Assembly: GCA_947494805.1 (NCBI GenBank)
Contig: CANLWK010000002.1
Coordinates: 682,001 to 746,000 of the forward strand
Length of the DNA stretch: 64,000 bases
Source of the DNA: an uncultured Croceitalea sp.
Lineage (GTDB): Bacteria > Bacteroidota > Bacteroidia > Flavobacteriales > Flavobacteriaceae
Direction of reading: 5' to 3'
Position numbers and translations under genes: made by a program. Each line of letters begins with the position of its first letter. Position 1 is the stretch's first letter. Below the pieces are notes generated by a model. That model was not told the origin of the DNA and ran no database searches. It saw only the letters and a program-made list of their open reading frames with translations. Positions 26,726 to 35,491 of this stretch are shown here, one piece after another.

Positions 26726-26745
26726 ACCTGTCATGATCGACAGGT
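26726..26745. promoter_or_regulatory. Palindrome between YgjV-like gene and hxlR-type gene
   Basis: Perfect inverted repeat ACCTGTC, 6-bp spacer ATGATC, GACAGGT, 14 bp before the HxlR start. The symmetry and position fit a dimeric winged-helix repressor site. Confidence 0.65.
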
Positions 26746-26758
26746 TAACAAGGTCATT

Positions 26759-27133
26759 ATGATTGTTGATGGAAAACAGAAAGCATACGAAGTAAATGGT
26801 ACCATATTTCATTGTGGTACCAACGTCACCCTACACTTTATTGGAGGAAAATGGAAAAGCATCATTTTATGGTACCTCAGAAATGGAGAAATGCGTTTCT
26901 CAGCACTAAAGCGTTTGATGCCCGATATCACTGAAAAAATGCTCAGTATTCAATTAAAGGCACTTTTGGTAGATGGGCTTATAGAACGAAGAGTATTTGG
27001 AACCAAACCACCAAACCGTGTAGAATATTCTTTATCTGCATTTGGTAAGAGTTTTATACCGATAATTCAAAAAATTACTGAATGGGGCATAAACTATGCC
27101 GAAACAAAAGGCAAGCTAATAGTACTAGAGTAG
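26759..27133 (+). CDS. HxlR family transcriptional regulator
   Basis: A 124-residue winged-helix protein. The HxlR domain spans about residues 15-115: TLHFIGGKWKSIILWYL, then RFSALKRLMPDITEKMLSIQL as the recognition helix, and VEYSLSAFGKSFIPII as the wing and dimer strand. One cysteine (C20, FHCGTNV) sits where redox- or aldehyde-sensing family members often carry one. Divergent from the YgjV/GNAT pair, with the palindrome at 26726-26745 between, so I infer it controls that promoter and probably itself. The effector is unknown. Confidence 0.95.
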   Translation: MIVDGKQKAYEVNGTIFHCGTNVTLHFIGGKWKSIILWYLRNGEMRFSALKRLMPDITEKMLSIQLKALLVDGLIERRVFGTKPPNRVEYSLSAFGKSFIPIIQKITEWGINYAETKGKLIVLE

Positions 27134-27153
27134 CGCGCAGTGCGCCACTCTAG
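27125..27153. terminator. Bidirectional terminator hairpin
   Basis: Outer stem CTAGAGT/ACTCTAG, one A/C mismatch, inner stem GCGC/GCGC, 5-nt loop GCAGT. It overlaps the stop codon of the HxlR gene and separates it from a convergent gene, with T-rich sequence (TTATTTTATT) on the plus side. Confidence 0.7.
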
Positions 27154-27167
27154 CTTATTTTATTAGT

Positions 27168-28241
27168 TTATTCAGGAAGTTTTGCAATAAGTCCCCACCC
27201 ACCGAAACTCTCTGAAACGGTAAAAATTATCTCGTTAATACCTCTTTTCAATGGTAAGAATGCAGAATCAAAGTAGCCAATAGAACCCAAAAATCTGTAA
27301 TCGCGGGTTCTGAAGGTATTATCACCTTTGTAAATAGGTTTGCCGTTTACATAAACCACCACCCGGTCACTGAAACCAAAATCGATTTGCTTCACCGCAG
27401 CTTTGCTTGAGACAATCGTATACTTTACCAATGCCGTGTTTTTATCCTCAGTTAGTTTCAACCTTTTCGATAGGTTTAACCTGCCCAGATCATCAACCCC
27501 CATAGTACTCCACTTGTCATCATCTAAGTCGGTAATTGAATTTTCATCTAACTGTTCTGACAGTACATCAGTATAGACTTGCCATTGGGTTATGGTACGA
27601 GGTTGCATGCGCTCCTTAGGTTTAACCGCAGTTTTTAGGGTGACATTATCATTTTTAGTATAGGTGAAATTTCGTACCATTCCCTTTCCTCCCCATAATC
27701 CAAGCATCCCCGATTGGATTTCACGATGCAAATGCGGTATATGAAATGCGGGTTCTGAATTGTTGTTAAAATAGACTTCGGCCCTTTGATCCTTGACCAA
27801 GATGGTAATAGGTATCCATTGGTCAAATTGGTAGGTAACTGCGGTAGCATAGCCCTCCCCATGATAGAGTTGCCATGCTGACAAGTCATTGTAAACGGGC
27901 GTATACTGGGTAGCGTCCGGGTTTCCGGATTGATGGGGCCGGACATAAAAACTCTCGTAATTTTCAGCATCTTGCATTCGAAAGGACAATCCCAAAAAAG
28001 TACGGGCCTCGGCAAATTTTAGTTCATAGGTAATCGTACCATTTGTAAAATCTGCACCTTTTAAATTAGCCTTAACGTCCCCATCGTTCAGCTGCAATAC
28101 ACTTGAACCATCTTCTCGAATTACCTTGTAACCATCCCCCGAAAAACTCCATTGACCATCATCAAATGGAACTACCTGGCCATCTTGTGAAAAAACCTGA
28201 AAACAGGCTGTGGCAAAAACTATTAAAATAAAATTTCTCAT
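27168..28241 (-). CDS. Secreted two-domain beta-sandwich protein (LamG-like)
   Basis: A 357-residue exported protein with a signal peptide (about residues 3-18). Residues 25-200 look like a concanavalin/LamG fold, a family common in DUF1080-like proteins: FTNGTITYELKFAEARTFLGLSFRM, ESFYVRPHQSG, then a strand FTYTKNDN. The C-terminal part (about 225-355) is a second beta-sandwich ending in RGINEIIFTVSESFGGWGL, as in some sugar-binding domains. No enzyme active site can be identified. It is divergent from, and probably controlled by, the membrane regulator at 28353. Confidence 0.75.
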   Translation of the reverse strand: MRNFILIVFATACFQVFSQDGQVVPFDDGQWSFSGDGYKVIREDGSSVLQLNDGDVKANLKGADFTNGTITYELKFAEARTFLGLSFRMQDAENYESFYVRPHQSGNPDATQYTPVYNDLSAWQLYHGEGYATAVTYQFDQWIPITILVKDQRAEVYFNNNSEPAFHIPHLHREIQSGMLGLWGGKGMVRNFTYTKNDNVTLKTAVKPKERMQPRTITQWQVYTDVLSEQLDENSITDLDDDKWSTMGVDDLGRLNLSKRLKLTEDKNTALVKYTIVSSKAAVKQIDFGFSDRVVVYVNGKPIYKGDNTFRTRDYRFLGSIGYFDSAFLPLKRGINEIIFTVSESFGGWGLIAKLPE

Positions 28242-28294
28242 GACTATTATTTTTTGATTTGTTTAATATTGCAAAGAACGTTGCGAGATGTAAA

Positions 28295-28326
28295 TACATG
28301 CAATTCATGTAGATACCAACTTGGTA
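28295..28326. promoter_or_regulatory. Two adjacent palindromes in a divergent promoter
   Basis: TACATG-CAATT-CATGTA (28295-28311) and TACCAA-C-TTGGTA (28314-28326), both perfect, lie between the LamG protein gene and its likely regulator. They are candidate binding sites; their relation to any protein is inferred from position only. Confidence 0.45.
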
Positions 28327-28352
28327 CAAACCCATACAAATTTGAATTTCAG

Positions 28353-29636
28353 ATGCATTCACTAAAAAAAAACCACGAAGAAGCACATATTATCCGTTGT
28401 TTAAAATGTATTGAAGAACAACTACAGTGGGGTGATAGCACTCGGTGGTCGTCGCAAGATTTTGAACAACTCAGCGATAAGGTCAACCAAAAGACCGGGG
28501 TGACCATCAGTAGTAATACCTTGAAAAGACTTTGGGGAAGAATACCGTATGCATCAAAACCCAGCGCCACAACACTAAATACGTTGGCACAGTTCATGGA
28601 GTTTGAAAATTGGAGTGCTTTTGTAGCTACCGATCCCATAAACAAAGTAGTTACGGGAGCAAAGCTGGACAACTTGGTCAACCATAGCGATACTGGCAAA
28701 AGAAATAAACCTATATGGGTATGGGCAATCGTTGTCATCGCACTTGTACTCGCCGTTTATGGGATGACCGCGATTTCAAAACCGGCCTTAAACAAAAACG
28801 ATTTTACCTTTACCGCCAAAAAGGTAGCACATGGACTGCCCAATTCGGTTATTTTTACAGTTGATGCCTCTAGTAGTAGGAAAGCAGATCACATAGAGTT
28901 ACAGCAAAACTGGGATTCGCGAAAACGACAAGATATCAACCGATCGGATTCTTTGGTCACTTCCATTTATTACAATCCTGGATATTTCGATGCTAAACTG
29001 GTCATTAACGATGAGATTGTCAAAGAACATGGCCTTCTCATACCTTCTGATGGATGGATGGCGACCCTGGAAACAGAAAACGCTCCTATTTATTTTAATC
29101 CCCAAGAATTTCACAACGATCAGGGCATAGCCGTATCCGTTAATCTAATTGAAAGCCGAAATTCAGATATTCCACCAAGTGAGACCTTTGTGAATTATTT
29201 TTGGGTACAAGATTTTGAGGAATTGACCTTAAACGATCTTGAGCTAGAAACGACCGTTAAGAACATTGCTTTTGAGCGTTACAATAGTTGCCAAAAGATT
29301 GATATCATTCTTTTATGTGAAGGTCAAGCTGTCATCATTCCACTATCTATAAAAGGATGCATCGCCGACCTTGAGTTGTTTTACTTGAACAAAGCCATAA
29401 ATGGCAATCGAAATGATCTCTCTAATTTCGGTGTTGATTTTGATAATTGGGTCAACGTAAAGTGTGTCTCTAAGAACAATCGTTTTTCTATTTATATCAA
29501 TGGCACTCTCGCCCATGAACTATCCACAAAAGGTGAAACCAACAAGGTTTTCGGTGTCAAATACCGTTTTGAAGGCACTGGGGCAATTTCGAAATTAAGG
29601 TTGTCCAATAGTAATAAGACCTTTTTAGATGAGTGA
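28353..29636 (+). CDS. Membrane-spanning regulator with external LamG-like domain
   Basis: A 427-residue protein. Residues 1-105 are cytoplasmic and contain a helix-turn-helix-like segment (NQKTGVTISSNTLKRLWGR) typical of flavobacterial regulators. One transmembrane helix (WAIVVIALVLAVYGM) follows at about 116-134. The external part holds a PKD-like stretch (about 150-220) and a C-terminal LamG/DUF1080-like sandwich that ends NNRFSIYINGTLAHEL. The ATG at 28353 is used, because earlier in-frame Met codons give no better N-terminus. It is divergent from the gene at 27168-28241, and both carry LamG-like domains. It probably binds an extracellular ligand and controls that neighbour. Confidence 0.75.
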   Translation: MHSLKKNHEEAHIIRCLKCIEEQLQWGDSTRWSSQDFEQLSDKVNQKTGVTISSNTLKRLWGRIPYASKPSATTLNTLAQFMEFENWSAFVATDPINKVVTGAKLDNLVNHSDTGKRNKPIWVWAIVVIALVLAVYGMTAISKPALNKNDFTFTAKKVAHGLPNSVIFTVDASSSRKADHIELQQNWDSRKRQDINRSDSLVTSIYYNPGYFDAKLVINDEIVKEHGLLIPSDGWMATLETENAPIYFNPQEFHNDQGIAVSVNLIESRNSDIPPSETFVNYFWVQDFEELTLNDLELETTVKNIAFERYNSCQKIDIILLCEGQAVIIPLSIKGCIADLELFYLNKAINGNRNDLSNFGVDFDNWVNVKCVSKNNRFSIYINGTLAHELSTKGETNKVFGVKYRFEGTGAISKLRLSNSNKTFLDE

Positions 29637-29797
29637 AACTTTGTTCGGCACCAAAATACGCTTGGATAGCTTGACCAACACATTTAGCATCATTAGGATT
29701 TTACCTACAAAAAATGTAAATTTATAATATCGCTTTGTGTCAATTCTTTCCCCCGTAGTTTTTTTTCAAAGTTTTCAATCATTTAATCCCAAAGACT

Positions 29798-30127
29798 ATG
29801 CGTTTCTTTAGAACTGCACTGTATTGCTACCTTATCATATGTCTTTCCTCCTGTTATTCGGTACGTTTTCAAGTAGAAAACGCACAATGGGAACCTGCCG
29901 ATACCGAAAGGGAAGACGCCTATGCCGGCTATAATGTATACACCCTGGATACTGTGGTGACCCGAAAGTTGACTACTGGGCAACACTATTTCAACATCCC
30001 AGATTGTTCGTTGGGTAAAGGTCTTCATACGGTTGAATACAGAACCACATTTGGGGGCATGTTGCTCAATGCCGTTACTTTTGGCAGAAAGAAAAAAGTG
30101 AAAATAAAATATGTCTGTATAAAGTAA
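29798..30127 (+). CDS. Small lipoprotein, possibly Bor-like
   Basis: A 109-residue lipoprotein (lipobox LSSC at about residues 16-19). The C-terminal stretch EYRTTFGGMLLNAVTFG followed by a basic segment and a final Cys recalls Bor/Iss-type lipoproteins, in which a similar hydrophobic patch precedes a conserved Cys, but the match is weak. It lies 12 bp before the FAD oxidase gene and probably shares its transcript. No function can be assigned. Confidence 0.55.
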   Translation: MRFFRTALYCYLIICLSSCYSVRFQVENAQWEPADTEREDAYAGYNVYTLDTVVTRKLTTGQHYFNIPDCSLGKGLHTVEYRTTFGGMLLNAVTFGRKKKVKIKYVCIK

Positions 30128-30139
30128 ACCTAGATCGCT

Positions 30140-31738
30140 ATGGCCACCACCAAAATTGATGAACGAACCCGCTGGGACACCCTGCACAAGAACGGACCGT
30201 TTCCATTAAAACGCTTTTTGACGACTAAATTGGAGAAGACTTCCACTGGACTCAATGACTTTGCAAGGTATAATGATGCGGCCACAGAGGTACAACGGTT
30301 GATTCAACGGGCTGCAGATACCCATGAACGCTTTAGGGCCATTGGTTCAAAATGGTCAATGTCAAGCATTGCGCACTGCGAGGACCGAATGCATTTCAAC
30401 AGTTTTATGAACTTGAAATTTTCCATTTTTGAAGGGGAAATGCATGAAAATACTGCCTATGAACACAGTAACCTCTTCTGGTTGCAGTGTGGAAACCAAA
30501 TCAAAGAGATTTCTATTTTTTTAGAACAACGGGGCAAATCACTAAAAACCTCAGGGGCTAGCAATGGACAGACCATTGCCGGGTGTATTTCTACTGGGGT
30601 TCATGGCTCTGGCATTGCTATTGGTTCTGTTCAAGACTATGTGGTGGGGCTTAACCTAATAACAGGTCCCAGACCAGAAGATATTTTATACATTGAGCGA
30701 AAATCAAAACCTGCGCTGCGAGATACATATGCCCAGAATTTTAAGGCAATCGTTATTCGTGATGATGAAATTTTTAATGCAGCACTTGTTGGTTTAGGTT
30801 CTATGGGCTTTATTCATGGTGTAGTCATCGAAGCTGAAAACCTATATCTTTTGCACAGATATGTTAAAAAGATTCCCAAGGCTGAAGCCCTTCAGTTGGC
30901 TGATAGTTTAGATTTCAATAATTATGACCCAAAGATTCCGAATGCAGATTTCAACGGAGTGCACCCCTTTCATTACAAGGTATTTATGAATCCGTACAAT
31001 ACCAACGAAGATATGTATGCGGTTGAATTCATTTATAAGATAAAGTACTACGAAAACTATAAATCTGATTTTGGGAACCCCATCCCTTTTCAAAAAGAGT
31101 TTGTTTATTTAGACCTCATATACTTGTTCATCAAGATTGCAGAGAAAATTCCGAAAGCAATTCCGAAGCTTATCAATGCCCTGAAAACTTCTATTTTGCC
31201 CAAAGAAGAAAAAACGACCGTGGGCAAGCTATCAGAGATATTTTGGGATGCCGGGTTTCAAGGCAGGGCCTTTGCCTGTTCTTTTGGTGTTGACCATACC
31301 CAATCTTCAAAAGCATTGGAGCTTTTAGCGGCACTCACCAGAAAACATCCGGTACCAGGAATTTTTGCGATGCGATTCATTAAAAGTACCGAAGCTACCT
31401 TAGGCTTTTCCAAATTTCCGTTCACCTGTATGGTCGAGATTGATGGCATACAATGGGATGACGATGAGAATATTATCAGTCTTAAGGAATACTCAAAAAA
31501 AATGATCGAAGTATTGAAAGACAACAATATACCCTTCACATTGCATTGGGGTAAAAATGCAAATTGGGAATTTCCAAATCTAACGGAGCATATGTATGGG
31601 ACCGAACGCGTAAAAAAATGGAAGAAAGTTCGTAATAGGTTACTTTCGGTTCCAATGCAAGAGGTGTTCTCAAATGATTTTCTCGATACCGTTAAACTTT
31701 CAGAACCCTTGCCCCTTGACGACGACCTTATTGTTTAA
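30140..31738 (+). CDS. FAD-binding oxidoreductase (sugar-lactone oxidase type)
   Basis: A 532-residue flavoprotein of the VAO/PCMH family. The FAD domain has RFRAIGSKWSMSSIAH in the first third and GASNGQTIAGCISTGVHGSG, the usual FAD pyrophosphate loop with the His that can be covalently flavinylated. The C-terminal half resembles D-arabinono-1,4-lactone/L-gulonolactone oxidases, including HWGKNANWEFPNL, close to the conserved HWGK motif of these enzymes. No signal peptide, so probably cytoplasmic. The substrate is inferred only at family level (aldonolactone or alditol). It converges with the patatin gene with 13 bp between. Confidence 0.88.
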   Translation: MATTKIDERTRWDTLHKNGPFPLKRFLTTKLEKTSTGLNDFARYNDAATEVQRLIQRAADTHERFRAIGSKWSMSSIAHCEDRMHFNSFMNLKFSIFEGEMHENTAYEHSNLFWLQCGNQIKEISIFLEQRGKSLKTSGASNGQTIAGCISTGVHGSGIAIGSVQDYVVGLNLITGPRPEDILYIERKSKPALRDTYAQNFKAIVIRDDEIFNAALVGLGSMGFIHGVVIEAENLYLLHRYVKKIPKAEALQLADSLDFNNYDPKIPNADFNGVHPFHYKVFMNPYNTNEDMYAVEFIYKIKYYENYKSDFGNPIPFQKEFVYLDLIYLFIKIAEKIPKAIPKLINALKTSILPKEEKTTVGKLSEIFWDAGFQGRAFACSFGVDHTQSSKALELLAALTRKHPVPGIFAMRFIKSTEATLGFSKFPFTCMVEIDGIQWDDDENIISLKEYSKKMIEVLKDNNIPFTLHWGKNANWEFPNLTEHMYGTERVKKWKKVRNRLLSVPMQEVFSNDFLDTVKLSEPLPLDDDLIV

Positions 31739-31751
31739 TACATTATACCTA

Positions 31752-33398
31752 TTATACCCAACGGAAAGGGTCTTTATTGAACAGTACCCAGTCTTTTTCT
31801 AAAGCCGTTTGCATTTTTTGTAAAGCCGGTGATGTTATACCATCTTTTTTTAGGTTTAGCACATAATCCAGTAGGTTGTAACAGCTTGTAAATTGTCCGC
31901 AGGCTATAAGACAGTCCATACGGTTTAAGGCAATATCTTTTTCGTCCCACCAAAGGGTCGTTGGAGTTTCTGAGGCTACCAAAGAGGTTTGTGTTAGTGA
32001 TTTGCTGGGCGTTGGTTTAATTTCAGTATTGAACTTGTTATTACCATACGGGCTCTTCTCACCATTCAGTTGGTACACCGTAGAGGTGATTCGCTTATTT
32101 TCTAAGTCAGGTTCCATGTAGAGCACTCTATAGTTCAGCCTTCGGATCTGCTTTAAAAACACTTCGTTGATCATCTTAAGACCTGAAGTGCCACGGTCGA
32201 CCAACATTCGTTTTACAAGTCCGATCTCTAATCTTTGAAAGGAAAGTACATCATCCATCAAGACTTCAGGAACGTTCTTTTTAATCAACCCGTTCAGTTT
32301 TGTGAGCATATTGTTTTTTATATTCGAAAGGAAACTGCCCAAAGCAGTTAGCAATCCCCCTACTCCCACCAAAACCCCTCCGATAGTGTAGGTGATGGCT
32401 GAAGAAACCGTTGGAAAAACATTGAAAAAAGAAAGTGCCAATAGCAACATGCCGGCCAATAGAAGTATCCAATATAAGGGTTGCACACCGAACCATCTTA
32501 AAATGCCCTTTAATGTATTTCTTAGTGATTTCTTGTCCGTTATCTTTCCATTATCTTGTTGCCAAGGCTCCATTCTATAGGAAGCCACATCATTGACCAT
32601 TATCAAGTTAAAGTGCCCTTTCACCTCTTTACGACCTCCAATGTTCAGCATGCTTTCAACGCCCTGGTTATCGGTTATTCCGCCGTCAAGTATACCAATA
32701 CCATCTTGAAAATCTTCGTGTCGCTTCAATTTTAAATAGTCAGGTGCTTGATGGTTTTTAAAATAATCGTCAGGAAACAGCAAGGGTGCAAAACCAATAG
32801 GAAAACAAGAGGAAGACGCCACGATGTCACTCAGTTGTATTTGGTCTTCCATAGCTTCCATATACTTGTTCTTTAAAGGGCTATTGCCAAAAACACCTTC
32901 ATTTTGGAATCTAAATGGAAGTCCGTAAGAGAACTCGGTGGCATTGAAACAAACATTTTTAAGTTTGGAAGGACCTGCTGTCTTAAAGATCTTGAAGTTT
33001 CCTTTGAAAATATCCATTTCAGCATAAGCAAGGGCAAACGCATTGATCAAACTACGCTTTTTATAAGCATTGTTTTTCCAAACTTCATTTTTTTCAAGAA
33101 GCGCAACGGCCCGCTCGAGCAACTTATCATTCTCTGGGACAAACTGATTGTAGAAGGCTCTATAGAAATCATCAAAATTAAAATTTTTCGCCATGGCCGC
33201 TTTGGCATAGGCAACACCCAATAACGTTCCGCCACTTACCGTACTTATGGCCATAACTTGGTTCAACAATGGTGCTTCTTCAAAGTTGATGCGGTTCAAG
33301 TATGATACCACACCAAGCGCAAAGAATGTAGCACGGTATCCTCCACCGCTAAAACAAAGTCCAATTCCCTCAAATGGTTTTAACATGGTATCAGGCAT
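31752..33398 (-). CDS. Patatin-like phospholipase with internal membrane hairpin
   Basis: A 548-residue protein. The patatin core at the N-terminus has the oxyanion loop CFSGGGYRA, the nucleophile elbow STVSGGT with catalytic Ser and the Asp in LDGGITDNQG, so a Ser/Asp dyad phospholipase or acyl hydrolase is expected. Between about residues 300 and 365 are two strongly hydrophobic helices (PLYWILLLAGMLLLALSFF and the following GGVLVGVGGLLTALG), an uncommon insertion that would anchor the enzyme in the inner membrane. The ATG at 33398 is preferred over a TTG at 33476. The C-terminal 120 residues have no recognised domain. Confidence 0.88.
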   Translation of the reverse strand: MPDTMLKPFEGIGLCFSGGGYRATFFALGVVSYLNRINFEEAPLLNQVMAISTVSGGTLLGVAYAKAAMAKNFNFDDFYRAFYNQFVPENDKLLERAVALLEKNEVWKNNAYKKRSLINAFALAYAEMDIFKGNFKIFKTAGPSKLKNVCFNATEFSYGLPFRFQNEGVFGNSPLKNKYMEAMEDQIQLSDIVASSSCFPIGFAPLLFPDDYFKNHQAPDYLKLKRHEDFQDGIGILDGGITDNQGVESMLNIGGRKEVKGHFNLIMVNDVASYRMEPWQQDNGKITDKKSLRNTLKGILRWFGVQPLYWILLLAGMLLLALSFFNVFPTVSSAITYTIGGVLVGVGGLLTALGSFLSNIKNNMLTKLNGLIKKNVPEVLMDDVLSFQRLEIGLVKRMLVDRGTSGLKMINEVFLKQIRRLNYRVLYMEPDLENKRITSTVYQLNGEKSPYGNNKFNTEIKPTPSKSLTQTSLVASETPTTLWWDEKDIALNRMDCLIACGQFTSCYNLLDYVLNLKKDGITSPALQKMQTALEKDWVLFNKDPFRWV

Positions 33399-33517
33399 AG
33401 GTAGCTTATTTGTGTTATGAAAAAAGAAGGGGGAACTATCAAGAATATTTTCAGTATTTAAAGATACATTTTGCAAGCTTAAAAAACAGAAGTAAAACCT
33501 TAAAAAAACTGGGGTTT

Positions 33518-34591
33518 TTATGGTCGTGTCACTGCGTAAATGTTGATTTCTTTTTGTTTTCCCTTAAGGGCCACTCTGCCCATGATTTCACGCTTAAAAT
33601 GAGTTCCATTCACCTGTTTTTCCAGACTTTCTGAGATTAGTAGCTCACTGTCAAGTTCGTTACATTTCCCTTGTATTCTGGCAGCAGTATTCACCGTGTC
33701 ACCATGAAATGCAATTTCCTTTTTTATTTGTCCGACTTCTGCCACCGTTACCTTTCCCATGTTCATGCCGGCCTTAAAAAAAGGTGTTAGGCCGTACTTT
33801 TTTTGATAATGTTTCGTCCTTTGCTGTAGCACATCTTTAAACGCATAAAAAGCATGCAAGCAGTTGTTATTGTCCAAACCACTTTTAACGGTCCATGACA
33901 GCACTGCTTCATCACCTACGTATTGGTAAATTTCAGCATCTTGCTTACGTACAATGGATAGGTCATTAAAACAATCTTGAATAAGCTCACTATACTTTAT
34001 ATGTCCGAGTTTTTCGGCAATGGTCGTTGACGATCGAAGGTCGAGAAACATCAAAATACGTTCTTCTTCTTTAGGTCTATGAAACTTACCAATGAGCATC
34101 TTCCACAGAATACCCTGTCCGAATTTGAGACTGATTTCTTTGATAAAGTTGAGTATAATACCGGCTACTGCCATGTAGGATACTGGAATCAATAAATTCA
34201 GATCAAAAAAGCTGGCTCTCCATGTGTAAAAGTCAATGTACCCAAAGCTTAAGTGTAGATTACGTAGACTGAGATACGCCAGTATCAAAACAAAAATAAA
34301 GACATAAATGACGCTCTTGACCAATATCAGCTTACCATAGCCCATCACACGAAATATTCTTTTCTCAAAAAGAATCTCAAGAAAGCCAAAAGCTATTCCC
34401 ATAAGAAGTGCCCCGACAAGGCCCATCCTCCAAAACACTGAAATGTCGATTGGGGCTTCAGGAGCTACTGGATTAAAAATCATTCCTGCATGACCAATAA
34501 ACCTTATGAGAATCAAAAAGTATATAGCGAACAACCAAAAAAAGACATACCAAAGTATAACTTTAAGATGACGTTTACCGAATACCTTCAT
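33518..34591 (-). CDS. Class III adenylate/guanylate cyclase with membrane N-terminus
   Basis: A 357-residue protein. About four hydrophobic helices occupy residues 8-155. The cyclase domain (about 175-355) shows the first metal Asp in ILMFLDLRSSTTIAEKLG, the second in QYVGDEAVLSW, and FHGDTVNTAARIQGKCNE, which contains the conserved N-x3-R pattern for transition-state stabilisation. Product (cAMP or cGMP) cannot be told from these residues. Likely a membrane-anchored signalling enzyme. It follows, 41 bp before, the patatin gene on the same strand. Confidence 0.92.
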   Translation of the reverse strand: MKVFGKRHLKVILWYVFFWLFAIYFLILIRFIGHAGMIFNPVAPEAPIDISVFWRMGLVGALLMGIAFGFLEILFEKRIFRVMGYGKLILVKSVIYVFIFVLILAYLSLRNLHLSFGYIDFYTWRASFFDLNLLIPVSYMAVAGIILNFIKEISLKFGQGILWKMLIGKFHRPKEEERILMFLDLRSSTTIAEKLGHIKYSELIQDCFNDLSIVRKQDAEIYQYVGDEAVLSWTVKSGLDNNNCLHAFYAFKDVLQQRTKHYQKKYGLTPFFKAGMNMGKVTVAEVGQIKKEIAFHGDTVNTAARIQGKCNELDSELLISESLEKQVNGTHFKREIMGRVALKGKQKEINIYAVTRP

Positions 34592-34726
34592 GTATATTGG
34601 TTTTGACAGGCTTGTTCAAGATGATGATAAAGCTTTGTGACACAAAGATATCGTTTCTATATTTTCTAATCTTTAATCAAATTTGGTTGGCGATGGTTTA
34701 ATTCGTCGTCATACTGATTTAAATCA

Positions 34727-34757
34727 TTGTGCCATGAACATGCTTCATCTACTTTTG
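34727..34757 (+). promoter_or_regulatory. Bacteroidota-type promoter of the PepSY-like gene
   Basis: TTG at 34727-34729, 20-bp spacer, TACTTTTG at 34750-34757: a full match to the TTG-N(19-21)-TAnnTTTG pattern. It would give a leader of about 55 nt before the ATG at 34819. Best promoter match seen in the window. Confidence 0.65.
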
Positions 34758-34818
34758 CGGCGCTAAACCAAAAGGTTCTAAATGCGATTTATCTGAGTAT
34801 TAACTTAAATTCAAGAAT

Positions 34819-35337
34819 ATGAGAAAAGTACTATTACCCTTAGTGATTGCGGCACTTACCATTTCAACGAATGCGCAGGTGACAGAGAAAGAGAAAACAA
34901 AGGAACTTTCTGAGGTCGTTGTGTATGCCACCAACTATAAATACCTACAGAAGGTAAGACCTTCTCAAACCGCATCAATACCAGTGACCCTTCTTGAACG
35001 AAAAGTTGCCCAATACGATGTAAAAGCAACCGGATATTATCAAGATGAATATGATGTCTACGAAGTAAACTTCTACATTCCGGAGGGTACTATACTTGCT
35101 GCATATGATAAAGATGGTAAGTTGTTACGTACCGTTGAACGATTTGATAATGTAAACTTGCCCAAAATGGTTCAACAAGCTGTTGTAGACCGTTTTCCTG
35201 GATGGCAAGTTACCAAAGATGTATATTTAGTTGATTATCACGAGCACCGAGGCGTCATCAAAAAATACAAACTCAAATTAGAAAATGGTGATAAAATCAT
35301 CAGGGTGAAAATTAATGCCGATGGCGAGTTTCTGTAA
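34819..35337 (+). CDS. Secreted PepSY-like protein
   Basis: A 172-residue exported protein (signal peptide ending near NAQ at about residue 19). It belongs to a flavobacterial family whose members contain NYKYL near the mature start and a C-terminal PepSY-like unit: MVQQAVVDRFPGWQVTKDVYLVDYH then KYKLKLENGDKIIRVKINADGEFL. PepSY-like domains are thought to bind or inhibit proteases, but no function is established for this form. Related sequences are sometimes labelled as nucleotidyl transferases, which nothing in this sequence supports. It has its own promoter at 34727-34757. Confidence 0.75.
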   Translation: MRKVLLPLVIAALTISTNAQVTEKEKTKELSEVVVYATNYKYLQKVRPSQTASIPVTLLERKVAQYDVKATGYYQDEYDVYEVNFYIPEGTILAAYDKDGKLLRTVERFDNVNLPKMVQQAVVDRFPGWQVTKDVYLVDYHEHRGVIKKYKLKLENGDKIIRVKINADGEFL

Positions 35338-35491
35338 AAGCAAAAAATTCAGAATACTAGATACATATTAGGTGCACCACAATAATGGTGAAATTGAAGG
35401 GTTTTCGTTAACCAATTGCAACCAGGTATCGCAGCCATCTATCAACAATGGATGGTATGCGATGCCTTTTGGCTTGAAACACATATCTATT

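Noticed and set aside
35375-35491. A 38-codon open frame on the minus strand after the AraC gene
   Set aside because: No start context, no family match and no conserved pattern that I recognise; likely chance.
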